Shown here one piece after another: positions 38,011-47,115 of a stretch of DNA of 64,000 nt. Numbering within the stretch: position 1 is the stretch's first letter; every line of letters begins with the position of its first letter. The notes beneath the pieces are model-generated. The model saw nothing but the letters and a program-made list of their open reading frames with translations. It was not told where the DNA came from and did no database searches. The position numbers and the translations under genes were made by a program. The stretch comes from Sphingomonas sp. QA11 (GTDB lineage: Bacteria; Pseudomonadota; Alphaproteobacteria; Sphingomonadales; Sphingomonadaceae): positions 1,426,001 to 1,490,000 of the forward strand of contig NZ_CP098774.1 in NCBI RefSeq assembly GCF_028473665.1. Reading direction: 5' to 3'.

Positions 38011-38995
38011 CGGCTTTGTGCTCGCCATGCTCGGGGCGGTAGCATTCGCACTGGCCATTCCGTGGCTGGGCACCGGGGACGGCCCGCTACATCTCGGAGT
38101 CGTGACCACGATCGGCATCGCGTTCGTGTTCTTCCTGCACGGCGCTGCCCTTGCGCCCGCCGCGATGCGCGCCGGTGCGGCGAACTGGCGCCTGCACCTC
38201 GTGGTTCATGGCAGCACTTATCTCCTTTTCCCCGCGATCGGCGCCGCGATCTTCTTCGGCCTGCAGGGCGTACTTGCGCCCGAGATCCGGCTCGGCATCT
38301 TCTATCTCTGCGCCTTGTCCTCGACGATCTCCTCCTCTGTCGCGATGACCGCGATCGGGCGCGGCAATGTGCCGGCCGCGATCTTCGATGCCACCATCTC
38401 CGGGCTGCTCGGCATGGTACTGACGCCACTCCTCATCAGCCTGGTTGCCAAGACCGCGACGGGCCATCTGGCGCTCTTGCCGGCGATCTGGGACGTCATG
38501 AAGACGCTGCTCCTGCCGTTCGCGGCCGGCCAGCTCCTGCGCCCCTGGATCGGCGTCCTCGTGACCCGGAACAAGGCCTGGACTTCGAAGGCGGACCGGC
38601 TCGTCATCCTGCTGATCGTCTATTCGGCCTTCTGCGAGTCGACCGCGGCGGGTCTCTGGTCGCGTTACGCGCCAGCGACGCTCTTCGTCATCGCCCTTCT
38701 CGTGCTGCTCTTGCTGGCAAGCGTGATCATGATGACCACATTGGTCAGCAGGACGCTCGGGTTCAGCCGGGCGGACGAGGTCACTGCCGTCTTCTGCGGC
38801 TCGAAAAAGAGCCTCGCGAACGGTGCGCCGATCGCGCGGGTTCTGTTCGGCCAGAACCCGGCGCTTGGCATGATCGTGCTGCCGCTGATGATGTACCACC
38901 AGGCGCAACTGATCGTCTGTTCGGTGTTGGCACGACGCTATGCCGAAAAGGCCGAGGGCGATCGGCCGGTCTCCGAGCCGTTCCCCGCCACTTGA
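38000..38995 (+). CDS. Bile acid:sodium symporter (SBF/ASBT-like) family transporter
   Basis: The 331-residue protein has about ten membrane segments and matches the SBF-like branch: a crossing region with LSSTISSSVAMTAIGRGNVPAAIF and a C-terminal FCGSKKSLANGAPIARVLFG with PLMMYHQAQL. This group transports organic anions with Na+. Its ATG overlaps the end of the GntR gene. As the last gene of the gentisate operon it probably moves the aromatic acid or a product across the inner membrane. Confidence 0.88.
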   Translation: MKIDGFVLAMLGAVAFALAIPWLGTGDGPLHLGVVTTIGIAFVFFLHGAALAPAAMRAGAANWRLHLVVHGSTYLLFPAIGAAIFFGLQGVLAPEIRLGIFYLCALSSTISSSVAMTAIGRGNVPAAIFDATISGLLGMVLTPLLISLVAKTATGHLALLPAIWDVMKTLLLPFAAGQLLRPWIGVLVTRNKAWTSKADRLVILLIVYSAFCESTAAGLWSRYAPATLFVIALLVLLLLASVIMMTTLVSRTLGFSRADEVTAVFCGSKKSLANGAPIARVLFGQNPALGMIVLPLMMYHQAQLIVCSVLARRYAEKAEGDRPVSEPFPAT

Positions 38996-39103
38996 TCCCG
39001 TTGGGCCCGGCAGCTTTCGAGATCAGCGGATCGCGCCTCAAACGACGATTATTAGGGCGCTTAGCCCCCATAGGTCGCAACCTGAATGATCACTTATTGT
39101 GTA

Positions 39104-39134
39104 GCGGCGGAGCGAACACATTTCGCTCCGCCGC
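39104..39134. terminator. Long GC-rich hairpin between convergent genes
   Basis: A perfect 13-bp stem (GCGGCGGAGCGAA and its complement) with a CACAT loop lies between the SBF transporter stop and the convergent hydrolase stop. No T-run follows on either strand, so it may act as a bidirectional mRNA-stabilising or weak termination hairpin. The remaining bases of the gap show nothing else. Confidence 0.6.
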
Positions 39135-39145
39135 GCCGTGCCGTA

Positions 39146-40012
39146 TCAAGCAGGCGTCGGTTCCGCCGCGACAGGTTCCGCGGCCACGCCCGCCTTTTCT
39201 TCGATGAAGGCAAGCAGATCGGCGTTGACGCGATCCGGATCGGTGATCGCGATGCCATGGTTGCCGCCTGGATAGACGATCAGCCGCGCGTTCGGGATGA
39301 TCCTGGCGGCAGCCCGGCCGCCGGCGTCGATCGGCACGATCTGATCGTCGTCGCCATGGATCACCAGCGTCGGGACATCGATCTTCTTGGCATCCTCGGT
39401 GTAATCGAGCTGCCAGCTGAACGACGTCTCATATTCGGCGAGCAGCCCGCCTTGTAGGCCCTGATACCAGAACAGATCGCGCATCCCCTGCGTTACCTTA
39501 GAGCCCTCGCGATTGGCGCTGAAGAAGGGAATGGCGACGTCCTTGAAGAATTGCGACCGGCTGCCGAGCGTGCCGGCACGGATCTGGTCGATCGCCTCGA
39601 TCGGCACGCCGGCCGGGTTGTCGGGCGCCTGCAACATGCGCGGAACGATCGAATCGAGCAGCACGACCTTGGCGACGCGGCTGGTGCCGTGGCGGCCGAT
39701 ATAGCGCGCGACCTCGCCGCCACCGGTCGAATGGCCGACGAGCACGACGTCATGGAGATCGAATTTGTTAAGGAGGTCGGCGAGATCGTCGGCCCAACTG
39801 TCGACATCGTTGCCGAAATCGGGTTGATCTGAGCGACCATTGCCGCGCCGGTCATGCGCGATCGCGCGATAGCCATGGGCGCGCAGGAACATCATTTGGT
39901 TGTCCCAGGCATCGCCCGTCAGCGGCCAACCATGGCTGAACACGACCGGCTGGCCCTTGCCCCAGTCGCGATAATAAATCTCAATCCCGTCGCGTGTGGT
40001 TAGATACGGCAT
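39146..40012 (-). CDS. Alpha/beta hydrolase, non-haem chloroperoxidase-like
   Basis: The 288-residue protein has the cofactor-free haloperoxidase/esterase pattern: YRDWGKGQPVVFSHGWPL with the oxyanion region, nucleophile elbow GHSTGGGE, acid in VIHGDDDQIVP and His in YPGGNHGIAIT. An Ala/Glu/Pro-rich tail of about 18 residues extends the C-terminus. The ATG at 40012 was chosen over an upstream Met at 40105 because the family begins at MPYLTTRDG. It probably acts as an esterase. Single-gene unit, convergent with the gentisate operon. Confidence 0.9.
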   Translation of the reverse strand: MPYLTTRDGIEIYYRDWGKGQPVVFSHGWPLTGDAWDNQMMFLRAHGYRAIAHDRRGNGRSDQPDFGNDVDSWADDLADLLNKFDLHDVVLVGHSTGGGEVARYIGRHGTSRVAKVVLLDSIVPRMLQAPDNPAGVPIEAIDQIRAGTLGSRSQFFKDVAIPFFSANREGSKVTQGMRDLFWYQGLQGGLLAEYETSFSWQLDYTEDAKKIDVPTLVIHGDDDQIVPIDAGGRAAARIIPNARLIVYPGGNHGIAITDPDRVNADLLAFIEEKAGVAAEPVAAEPTPA

Positions 40013-40201
40013 TTCGACGTCTCCTCGTGAGCGGCACAAACGACTATTGCCCGCGACCGGGCGCAGGTAGGCTACCGGCAACGATTCCAGGTTGTAGAGA
40101 CTCAAGTTGCAGACAGCAGGTAAATGCTATCACAAATAGGTCGACGGCTACAGGCGGAATCGTTTTGGCCTTACCCTATAGTGGTCATAGGAGCGCCTAC
40201 C

Positions 40202-41203
40202 ATGCCGGCCCACAGCAAGCGTCGCGTGCTGATCTATTTCGCCTGGAGCTATCCGGCAGAGACGAGCGCGCCGCTCGATGAGATCGACGATCGTTTCCCG
40301 GCACTCTTCGAGCTCCGGCGGCTATTCTATCCCAAATATGAAGGGCTTTCAGACGAGGTCGGCGTCGAGCGAGGGATTGGTGGTTTCCTGGACCATATCC
40401 AGCGACCGAATTTCGCCGCCTTCGCGGCGCTAGCGGAAACGATCACTGGCAACGCTGCTATCCAAATAGAGCGCGTGCGACGTGATGGTGTCAAAACACT
40501 GCTCAATGAGGAATTGATCGCGGACGCGGACACCATCGTTGTCATCAGCTTCGATTCCCTACGAACCAACCAGGCAGCGACAGATGCGGAGGTCAAGGCG
40601 GTCACGCATTTTCTGAGCGATCCCGGTCATATGCTCTTCGTCTGCCCGCACCACGATATCGGCGAAGCCGATGATGTGACGCTGCCCGAGCGTCGGAGCG
40701 TGCAACTCGCCGAGCATCGTCATCACGGCGATTCCGGCATTCCTCCGCGCCAGGGCTTTGGCGGCTTTGCACGCTCGTTGCTTGCCGGCCTTGGCGTGCC
40801 TGTCGAGAACCGTTTCGGCTTGCGCCCGGCCGTAACGCCCGAGGGCGAGCCTAGCCCAATCGAGGCCGACGCGAGTAAGGACGTCTTAGGTTTGCTGAAT
40901 GGTGTAGGGGCGTTCAACCTGCACCCGCATTTGCCGCAGCTCGAACGCCTGGAAGTTGCCATCGAGCGGATGGATGTGCTCGCACGGCAGAACATCGATC
41001 TCGCCGTGCCGCCCCACCCTTTTACGCAAACCGGGCGGTCCAATTTCGATGCGCTGCTCCAATCAAACGCTGACGCCTTCGCCGGCAAACTACTGGTGTG
41101 CGATACGACGATGTTCAGCTCAACGGCCGGAGGGCTCGCGAACCTGCAGCAGTTATGGAGCAACATCCTCCAGCGGAGCATAGAAAAAGCCATCGTGCAG
41201 TGA
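40202..41203 (+). CDS. Unknown protein, possible glutamine-amidotransferase-like fold
   Basis: The 333-residue product has no signal peptide. The segment DTIVVISFDSLRTNQAATDAEVKAVTHFL with GHMLFVCPHH, and the C-terminal VCDTTMFSS followed by NLQQLWSNIL, resemble the alternating strand/helix layout of GATase1-like proteins, in which a late acidic residue and an N-x-LW-x-N-type motif are common. I cannot name a family. AGGAG precedes the ATG at 40202, preferred over an open frame back to 40124. It stands alone between convergent and divergent neighbours. Confidence 0.65.
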   Translation: MPAHSKRRVLIYFAWSYPAETSAPLDEIDDRFPALFELRRLFYPKYEGLSDEVGVERGIGGFLDHIQRPNFAAFAALAETITGNAAIQIERVRRDGVKTLLNEELIADADTIVVISFDSLRTNQAATDAEVKAVTHFLSDPGHMLFVCPHHDIGEADDVTLPERRSVQLAEHRHHGDSGIPPRQGFGGFARSLLAGLGVPVENRFGLRPAVTPEGEPSPIEADASKDVLGLLNGVGAFNLHPHLPQLERLEVAIERMDVLARQNIDLAVPPHPFTQTGRSNFDALLQSNADAFAGKLLVCDTTMFSSTAGGLANLQQLWSNILQRSIEKAIVQ

Positions 41204-41378
41204 TCCGCGACCGACTGCTTTTAGACACTTTGTGTGCGTTGCAACCGACCGCTGTCCATGAAGTCAGCGGTCCACCCCCAAATGATCTTCTTGGAAATAG
41301 GCCAACTGGTGCCGGATCGTGCTGGCCGGAACGGCCGGCCCACTCACATGACGTCGCAACCCGCCCCGGGGCATATCC

Positions 41379-42159
41379 TCACCGTAATCCCGACTGGCGT
41401 CGACGAGCCCTTGCCACAAAGACGCCAATGACCGGCAGCAAACCGAGCAGCGCGACAAATCCGCTCAGTCCGGCGAGCATATACCAGCCGCTGCGAGCGC
41501 CTTCCGGCCCGGTCAACAGCACATAATAAGGCTCGGCGACCGGAACCCCGAGCCGCGCGAATTGCCGCGACACCGTGTTGGGCAGGCCGCCTTCGACCAG
41601 GACACCCTTGAACCGGTTGCTGGCGTCGGTGGGAAGCGGCTGGATAATGGCGCTGTCGCCATATTCCTCAACGAAAATCCGCGCTGTCGTGCCTCGCTCC
41701 GGGCATGGTCATTGCGGCAAAGAGATATCGACCGCCGACGCCCTTGGCGCCGATCGCCTTCCTCGCCACATGGTCACTATCGATCGTGCCGCTCAGCGTC
41801 ACACGCCCCAGAGGCGGCGCGGCGGCCCCGAGCGTGGCGAGGTCGACATCGACCGACGGACCGGCCCGATCGGGGTAGTGCTGCGCCAAGAGCAACGCGC
41901 CCGCGCGCACCAGCGCGCCACCCAGCCCCACGGTGCCCATAACCCGCATTACCAGTTTTTCGGCCCGTACCGGATCGACCGGCTGCGGCGCGGCCGGCAT
42001 CTTGCCGAGCCGAAACCGTAGGAACAGAATGGCGGGCATCATCAGAAGCAGGGTAGGGGGAAGGAAGGTCAGGAACCCGTCATATTCTCCGACGGATGTG
42101 AGCTGCCACTAGCCCAGCCAGCCGATCGAAAACCAGTCCGCTGCGCGCGATCTTGCCAT
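41379..42159 (-). pseudogene. Broken membrane-protein gene (nonsense and frameshift)
   Basis: From an ATG at 42159 (GAGGG upstream) the frame reads MARSRAADWFSIGWLG, then a TAG, then continues in the same frame as WQLTSVGEYDGFLTFLPPT and a hydrophobic segment (LLLMMPAILFLRFRLG). Near 41690 the frame shifts by one and resumes as RIFVEEYGDSAIIQPLPTD, VSRQFARLGVPVAEPYYVL and a C-terminal membrane segment (GFVALLGLLPVIGVFVA), ending at 41379. The pieces together would make a roughly 260-residue protein with N- and C-terminal membrane anchors. Family not recognised. The double lesion argues for real decay rather than one sequencing error. Confidence 0.65.
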
Positions 42160-42239
42160 GGGGCTGTCCCTCGGGTTCACCGTTCGTCGGCCGCGTATCC
42201 TCGGGTCGAAGCCGGTAGTGTCCGTCGATCCTATGACGG

Positions 42240-43394
42240 TCACACGTGTCGTTTCATGACGATAGGTCCTCGCCGCCGCCCCTTTGGCGGAGACGGAGCC
42301 GTCTCGAGGCCGATCCACTCATTCGAGACGATCAGCAGTGCGGCCATGATCACCGGACCGATGAACAGACCGACCAGGCCGAACTCGGCCAAGCCGCCCA
42401 GGGCGCCGATCATGGCGAACAGGAACGGCAGTTCCACCGCATTACCGATAACGGCCGGCTGCACGAAATTGTCCCCGACCGCCATGATCACCGTGCTGAA
42501 GGCGAACAAAGCCACCGCGGCAACGATATGGCCCTGCGCGAGCAACACGAGCGTCGCGAGCCCGAACGCGGCCCAAGCACCGAACGGGATCAAGGCGAAC
42601 ACGATCGTGAAGGTCGCGAACAATAGCGGCTGCGGCACGCCCGCGATCCAATATCCGATTCCGATGATGGTACCCTCCAGCACGGACACGCCGATCGTGC
42701 CGTTCACCGTGCCACGTACCGCGCTGATCATGCGCTCGAGAAAGTCTTCGCCGAACTGTCCGAACATCCGTCGCGATATGATGCGGGCCCGGTCGTTTAC
42801 GTGGCGACCTCGCGCGAGCATCGTCGCCATGATGACCAGGGTGATTGCAAATAGGCTGGTATCGCGCGCGATCTCGCCGCCGATCGAACGCATCCAGCCG
42901 AGGACCGACGCGCCGCTTATCGACCCCAGCAAAGCGCCGGCGCCCCTGGGGTTGCTCAGATGCTGCTGCCACCACGCTGCAACCCTATCGCCGGCGAGCG
43001 GAATTCCGGGCAGCCAGCTTGGTGCCGGTAGCCCGGTTTGCTGTACATGCTGGACCCAGGCGATGGCAGCTTGGCTTTCCTGCGCCAGCGTTACCGCCGC
43101 GAATGACAGCGGGCCGAGCACGAACAGTGCGGTTGCGGCCGTAAAGCCGAGGGCTAGCCATCCCGGATGGTTGGGGAAACGTTTCAAGGCGCGCTCATAC
43201 AGAGGCCATTCGGCCATTCCCAAAACCGCCGCCCAGGCGATCGGAACGAGAAACTCCCAGGCTACCCACACCGCCGCCAGCAAGATCGCTAACGTCAGGT
43301 AGAGCTGCCGCGTGCGGACATTCGCCTCGGTTTCCGCGATCTCGGTCGGGGAAGACGGCACGGCGGCCGTGGTGCGCGTTTTGCTGGTTGCCAC
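42240..43394 (-). CDS. AI-2E family transporter (UPF0118)
   Basis: The 384-residue protein has the family layout: two N-terminal membrane hairpins, a soluble segment of about 100 residues (QESQAAIAWVQHVQQTG onward), and a C-terminal set of hydrophobic helices with GTIIGIGYWIAGVPQPLL and FVQPAVIGNAVELPFLFAMIGALGGL. The family was named for autoinducer-2 export, but many members move other solutes or Na+/H+. Single gene; its end lies about 80 bases from the broken membrane-protein gene on the same strand. Confidence 0.88.
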   Translation of the reverse strand: MATSKTRTTAAVPSSPTEIAETEANVRTRQLYLTLAILLAAVWVAWEFLVPIAWAAVLGMAEWPLYERALKRFPNHPGWLALGFTAATALFVLGPLSFAAVTLAQESQAAIAWVQHVQQTGLPAPSWLPGIPLAGDRVAAWWQQHLSNPRGAGALLGSISGASVLGWMRSIGGEIARDTSLFAITLVIMATMLARGRHVNDRARIISRRMFGQFGEDFLERMISAVRGTVNGTIGVSVLEGTIIGIGYWIAGVPQPLLFATFTIVFALIPFGAWAAFGLATLVLLAQGHIVAAVALFAFSTVIMAVGDNFVQPAVIGNAVELPFLFAMIGALGGLAEFGLVGLFIGPVIMAALLIVSNEWIGLETAPSPPKGRRRGPIVMKRHV

Positions 43395-43483
43395 GTTATC
43401 CCCTTATCGGATCGCGCCGCTTGCTTAGCAGCGACGCGCGGGTGGAGCTATCGTCGACATCGCCTTGGAGCCCGTCTCGAATC

Positions 43484-43690
43484 TCATGCGCAAAGAGCCG
43501 GCTGCCGGATGAGCAGCATAGCGGAGCCAGCGTATAGGAAGGCGGTGGCGGATTGGATTGTCTGTTGGAAGTCCTTGGCGAGGCGGCGGTTTCGGTTGAG
43601 CCAGGGAAAGGTTCGCTCGACGACAAAGCGGCGCGGATGCGCGCATTGTGCCAACGGCATCTCTCGAACGACGATAACGGCCTCACCGGA
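43484..43690 (-). pseudogene. IS5-family transposase, C-terminal remnant
   Basis: About 65 codons read HPRRFVVERTFPWLNRNRRL, then AKDFQQTIQSATAFLYAGSA and a stop at 43484. This is the C-terminal end of an IS5/IS427-type DDE transposase, with the Glu of VVERTFPWL as the third catalytic residue. No upstream part or inverted repeats are present. It is a relic of a past insertion next to the AI-2E gene. Confidence 0.8.
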
Positions 43691-44324
43691 CGCCTACCGT
43701 AGTTATCAGCCATTCATATCTTGAAGATAACCTGCTGGCATGAAGCGCTATCTGCTCCACATCCTCACCAGTCCTATCACCACTATGGCTTCTATGATGT
43801 TTCTGCTCGCCAGTTGTCAAAGCTTTGGCGAGCGTGAGATCGCGCGAGCCCGTCGAGACGACACTTGTGGCGCGCGTGCCTTGCGCCCCTTCATAGGGCG
43901 TAAGGCCGATCAACCCACGCGTAGCGCGATCGAACGGAGCGTCGTCGACAAAAGGCGCATACGTTGGATCGTTATCGGAGAAGATATTCTCGCCGACCTT
44001 CAAACCAGCCGTGTGAATGTCGTGCTAGCCGAAGACAGCACCATTATGAGCGTAGCTTGCTACTAAGCTTAGATGTGACGGTGACATCCGTTTTCCTAGG
44101 ATTATCTATCTTCAACGCAGGACGGCTGGAATAACTGCAAGTGAGTCGTATGTTACCGGTCAGATGATGCTAATGGAGAGATGGAAGCTCTTGTTAGATC
44201 GGCTCCAGAAGGCGGACAGGAGCCTAAATATCACTTCCAGTAGTAACGGTACTTATACTGACATTGTCTTGCTCAGCGCATGCGGTCAATCACTTGCCCG
44301 GGCCGGCGGCTCGGCCGTTCTTCC
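43691..44324. other. Low-information region, possible gene remnant
   Basis: No complete gene is supported. On the minus strand about 44020-43800 an open stretch has protein-like composition (for example VGENIFSDNDPTYAPFVDDA then TRGLIGLTPYEGAQGTR) but no usable start and an unlikely Ser/His-rich end; it may be a fragment left by the IS5 event. A short imperfect hairpin (GATGT...ACATC) lies near 44073-44089. The last 80 bases before 44325 are GC-rich and could form the 3' end structure of the ThDP-enzyme transcript. Confidence 0.35.
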
Positions 44325-45983
44325 TTAGGGCCACGCTCGCTCATGCGGTTGGGCAGTACCCCTAATCCTGGGCAGCATGATCAGCTGCCAGGGGCTCGGC
44401 ATCTCGCCCACCGGCACGTGGATCAGCGCCGGCTCATTGGCGCGTAGCGCCTCTGTCAGCGATTGCTCAAGCGTGGCCGGTGTCTCCGCCCGCACCGCGC
44501 GCACGCCAAAGCTCTTGGCATAAGCGACGAAGTCGGGGTTATGCAGGCTATCAGCGATACGCCGACCGCCATAGACTTGGTCCTGGATTCGCCGGACATT
44601 GCCGAAGGCACCGTCATCGAAGACGATCGTGACCAGCGCGATATTGTGCTTGGCGGCCGTTGCCAGTTCGAACGCCTGATAGCCGAATCCTCCGTCGCCG
44701 GCGATCGCTATGACGGGCCGGTCACCGACCGCGACCTTCGCGCCGAGCGCGGTGCCAAACCCGAAACCAAGATTGTCCTGCTGGCCGCCCGACAGGAACG
44801 TCCGGGGCAGGACCGCCTGCCAGGCGAGCCTTGCGGCAAATCCCATCTGGGTCACTTCATCGACCAGGATGCCTTCGGGCGGAAACGCGCGCCGGATGGC
44901 GGCGAGAAACGCCATTTGCGGTTCGAGTCTGACAAGCTCGCTCCTCATCCAGCCACGCTCGGCCGACAGGTCGCGTGTCTCGCGTGCATCCGTGTGACGG
45001 GGCAGCGCCTCAGCAAGCGCCGCAAGGGCGGCCCCTGCGTCGGCGACGATCGCGCAATCGGGGTCGCGGAACCGCCCCGGTTCCTCAGGCTCGATATCGA
45101 TCCGCACGATCTTGAGGTCGTCATCGACCCCCCAGACGCTTTGCTGGGTATAGAGCCTGGTCCCGACCGCGAGCACGACATCGGCATCGCGCCACAGCCG
45201 GTGGGCGGTCGGCAAATTGATCGCCAGGGGGTGCGCGCCCGGTAGCGCGCCGTGCCCGCGCCGGTAACAGCCGACCGGCGCCTGGAGCATCTCGGCGACC
45301 CGGGCGAGCGCCTCGCCGGCACCTTGCGCGCCGCCGCCTACCATGATGAGCGGACGCTTCGCTTTGCCGAGAAGCCTTGCCGCCTGCTCGACCGCGTCGC
45401 TATCGACCGCCGGCTGCAGGACCGGCAAGGGCAGGGTGGAAGTGCCCGGGCCTCGCGCCGGCCAGACATCGATCGCGCATTCGAGCGCCACGGGTCCGGC
45501 ACGGCCCGACCGGGCGAGCTGGAGTGCGGAGGCAAGCTTCGCGCCTGTATCCGCGGGTCCTGCGATCCGCTGCGCGTCCTTGGTCAGATGCCGCAAGAGG
45601 CCGAGCTGGTCGCGGATCTCGTGAAGATGGCCGTGTCCGCGCTCGATCGCATTCGAGGGGATCTGGCCGGCAAGCGCCAGCACCGGTGCGTTCATGCCAT
45701 AAGCGGTAAGCAGGGCGGCGGACGCATTGAGGATGCCCGGACCCGGGACTGCGGCGAAGACCTGCGGGCGTCCGGTCGCGAGTGCCGCGCCCAGCGCCAT
45801 ATAGCCTGTCGTCTGCTCATGCCGGGCATGGACCGTGCGTACCCGGTCGCGCGCTGCATGGAGCGCGTCGAACAGCGCATCGTTATGGATGCCGGGTACG
45901 CCGTAGAGAACGTCGATCCCATGCGCGATCATCGTGTCAACCGCGAGTTCCGCTGTGCTCTTCGCTGTATTTTCTAGTGACAC
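44325..45983 (-). CDS. Thiamine-diphosphate-dependent enzyme (acetolactate synthase/decarboxylase-like)
   Basis: The 552-residue protein has the three-domain ThDP layout: an N-terminal PYR domain with the catalytic Glu in VHARHEQTTGYMA, a central domain, and a C-terminal PP domain with the cofactor motif GDGGFGYQAFELATA ending in FDDGAFGNVRR. The usual Asn at the metal-ligand end of that motif is Asp here. The GTG at 45983 has AGGA eight bases upstream and leaves room for a divergent promoter; an ATG at 46013 is the alternative. Likely a 2-oxo-acid decarboxylase or ligase in the catabolic block; substrate unknown. Confidence 0.88.
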   Translation of the reverse strand: MSLENTAKSTAELAVDTMIAHGIDVLYGVPGIHNDALFDALHAARDRVRTVHARHEQTTGYMALGAALATGRPQVFAAVPGPGILNASAALLTAYGMNAPVLALAGQIPSNAIERGHGHLHEIRDQLGLLRHLTKDAQRIAGPADTGAKLASALQLARSGRAGPVALECAIDVWPARGPGTSTLPLPVLQPAVDSDAVEQAARLLGKAKRPLIMVGGGAQGAGEALARVAEMLQAPVGCYRRGHGALPGAHPLAINLPTAHRLWRDADVVLAVGTRLYTQQSVWGVDDDLKIVRIDIEPEEPGRFRDPDCAIVADAGAALAALAEALPRHTDARETRDLSAERGWMRSELVRLEPQMAFLAAIRRAFPPEGILVDEVTQMGFAARLAWQAVLPRTFLSGGQQDNLGFGFGTALGAKVAVGDRPVIAIAGDGGFGYQAFELATAAKHNIALVTIVFDDGAFGNVRRIQDQVYGGRRIADSLHNPDFVAYAKSFGVRAVRAETPATLEQSLTEALRANEPALIHVPVGEMPSPWQLIMLPRIRGTAQPHERAWP

Positions 45984-46028
45984 GTAAATTCCTATTCTAT
46001 AATTAAGCGTCATGAACGTGGAGAATGG

Positions 46029-46334
46029 ATGATGAAGCCTGCTTATTGGATTGCTCGTTCTAAAGTAATCGATCCGGAACAGTATTTAGAATACGTAAAA
46101 AGAGCCGGTCCCGCGTCCCAGAATTACGGAGCGAGGATTTTATCCCGTGGTGGCCGCTTCGAAACATTGGAAGGGACGTTGGAGTTTCAGCGATTTGTTC
46201 TCGTCGAATATCCTTCGTTCGATGCCGCCATGGAATTCTATTACTCGCAGGCCTATCAGGAGGCCGCCGCCTTCCGGCGCGCTGGCGCCGGCATCAACGA
46301 GCTGGTGATCGTCGAAGGGGAGGACAGCGGCTGA
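46029..46334 (+). CDS. DUF1330 domain protein
   Basis: The 101-residue protein matches DUF1330 (YWIARSKVIDPEQYLEYVK, LVEYPSFDAAMEFYYSQAYQ), a ferredoxin-like dimeric fold related to the antibiotic-monooxygenase group. Either of two adjacent ATGs (46029 or 46032) may be used; GGAG lies just upstream. It is divergent from the ThDP enzyme over about 45 bases and may share its regulation. Function of the family is not established. Confidence 0.88.
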   Translation: MMKPAYWIARSKVIDPEQYLEYVKRAGPASQNYGARILSRGGRFETLEGTLEFQRFVLVEYPSFDAAMEFYYSQAYQEAAAFRRAGAGINELVIVEGEDSG

Positions 46335-46338
46335 TCGC

Positions 46339-47115
46339 TCACGCGAGCTTCTCGCGGAAGAAGTGGATGAACCGGCTCGCGAGATGGTCATAGGCAAAGC
46401 CGCTCGGCACCACCTCGCCGAAATGGCCGAGCACCGGAAACAGTTCGAGCGTCACATCGGCGTTGCCGGCCGCCAGCACCTTGTCGCGGACCATGATCGA
46501 CTGCTCGACCGGCGCGTGCATGTCATGCTCGCCGTGCAGTAGCAACAGCGGCTGGACGATGTTCTGGACCTGGTCGATCGCCTGGATGCTTTCGTAGAAA
46601 GCGCGACCGGTGACGGGATCACCCAGCCAGCCGGTGATCAGCCGGTGGCGCGCGGGCGCGAACGCCGCCGTGCCAAAAGCCTGTTGCAGGAAGTCCGAGA
46701 CGGTGCCGAATGTCGCGATCGCTTTGAAGCGGTGGTCGGCAGCTGCGGCACGGAGCGCGGCATTGCCGCCGCGCGACACGCCGAACAGCCCGATCCGCTC
46801 TGCGTCGATGAAGGATTGTCCGGCCAGCCAGTCATAGGCCAGCGAGATGTCCTCATGATCGTGGCTGGGCAGGCCGCCGCGATAATTCATGCTGAGCACA
46901 TGGAAGCCGGCCGCACAGAGCCTCGCGGCGGCCCATTCGATGATCTCGAACATGCCCGTCCCCATGCCGCCGGGGCAGGTGACGATCGTCGGCGCGGGTC
47001 CTTCGGTTGCGGCCTTGTAGAGCAGGGTGGCGAGCGACGTGCCGTCGGGAAGAGCGATTGACTGCGGCGCGCCCGTCAGGACGACCGGGCCGCCATCGCG
47101 CGGCGTGAGTATCAT
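46339..47115 (-). CDS. Alpha/beta hydrolase (dienelactone hydrolase/prolyl-oligopeptidase-like)
   Basis: The 258-residue protein has the nucleophile elbow GVSRGGN, an acid in LLHGEHDMHAP and a His in VLGHFGE, with the early VTCPGGMGTG oxyanion region. It resembles the dienelactone-hydrolase-like alpha/beta group. Its ATG overlaps the stop of the MFS gene (ATGA), so it is co-expressed with that carrier. It is convergent with the DUF1330 gene, four bases away. Confidence 0.88.
   Translation of the reverse strand: MILTPRDGGPVVLTGAPQSIALPDGTSLATLLYKAATEGPAPTIVTCPGGMGTGMFEIIEWAAARLCAAGFHVLSMNYRGGLPSHDHEDISLAYDWLAGQSFIDAERIGLFGVSRGGNAALRAAAADHRFKAIATFGTVSDFLQQAFGTAAFAPARHRLITGWLGDPVTGRAFYESIQAIDQVQNIVQPLLLLHGEHDMHAPVEQSIMVRDKVLAAGNADVTLELFPVLGHFGEVVPSGFAYDHLASRFIHFFREKLA

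Noticed and set aside
42240..43394. Quorum-sensing exporter
   Set aside because: The AI-2E family name does not establish autoinducer transport, and no luxS-type gene is in the window.
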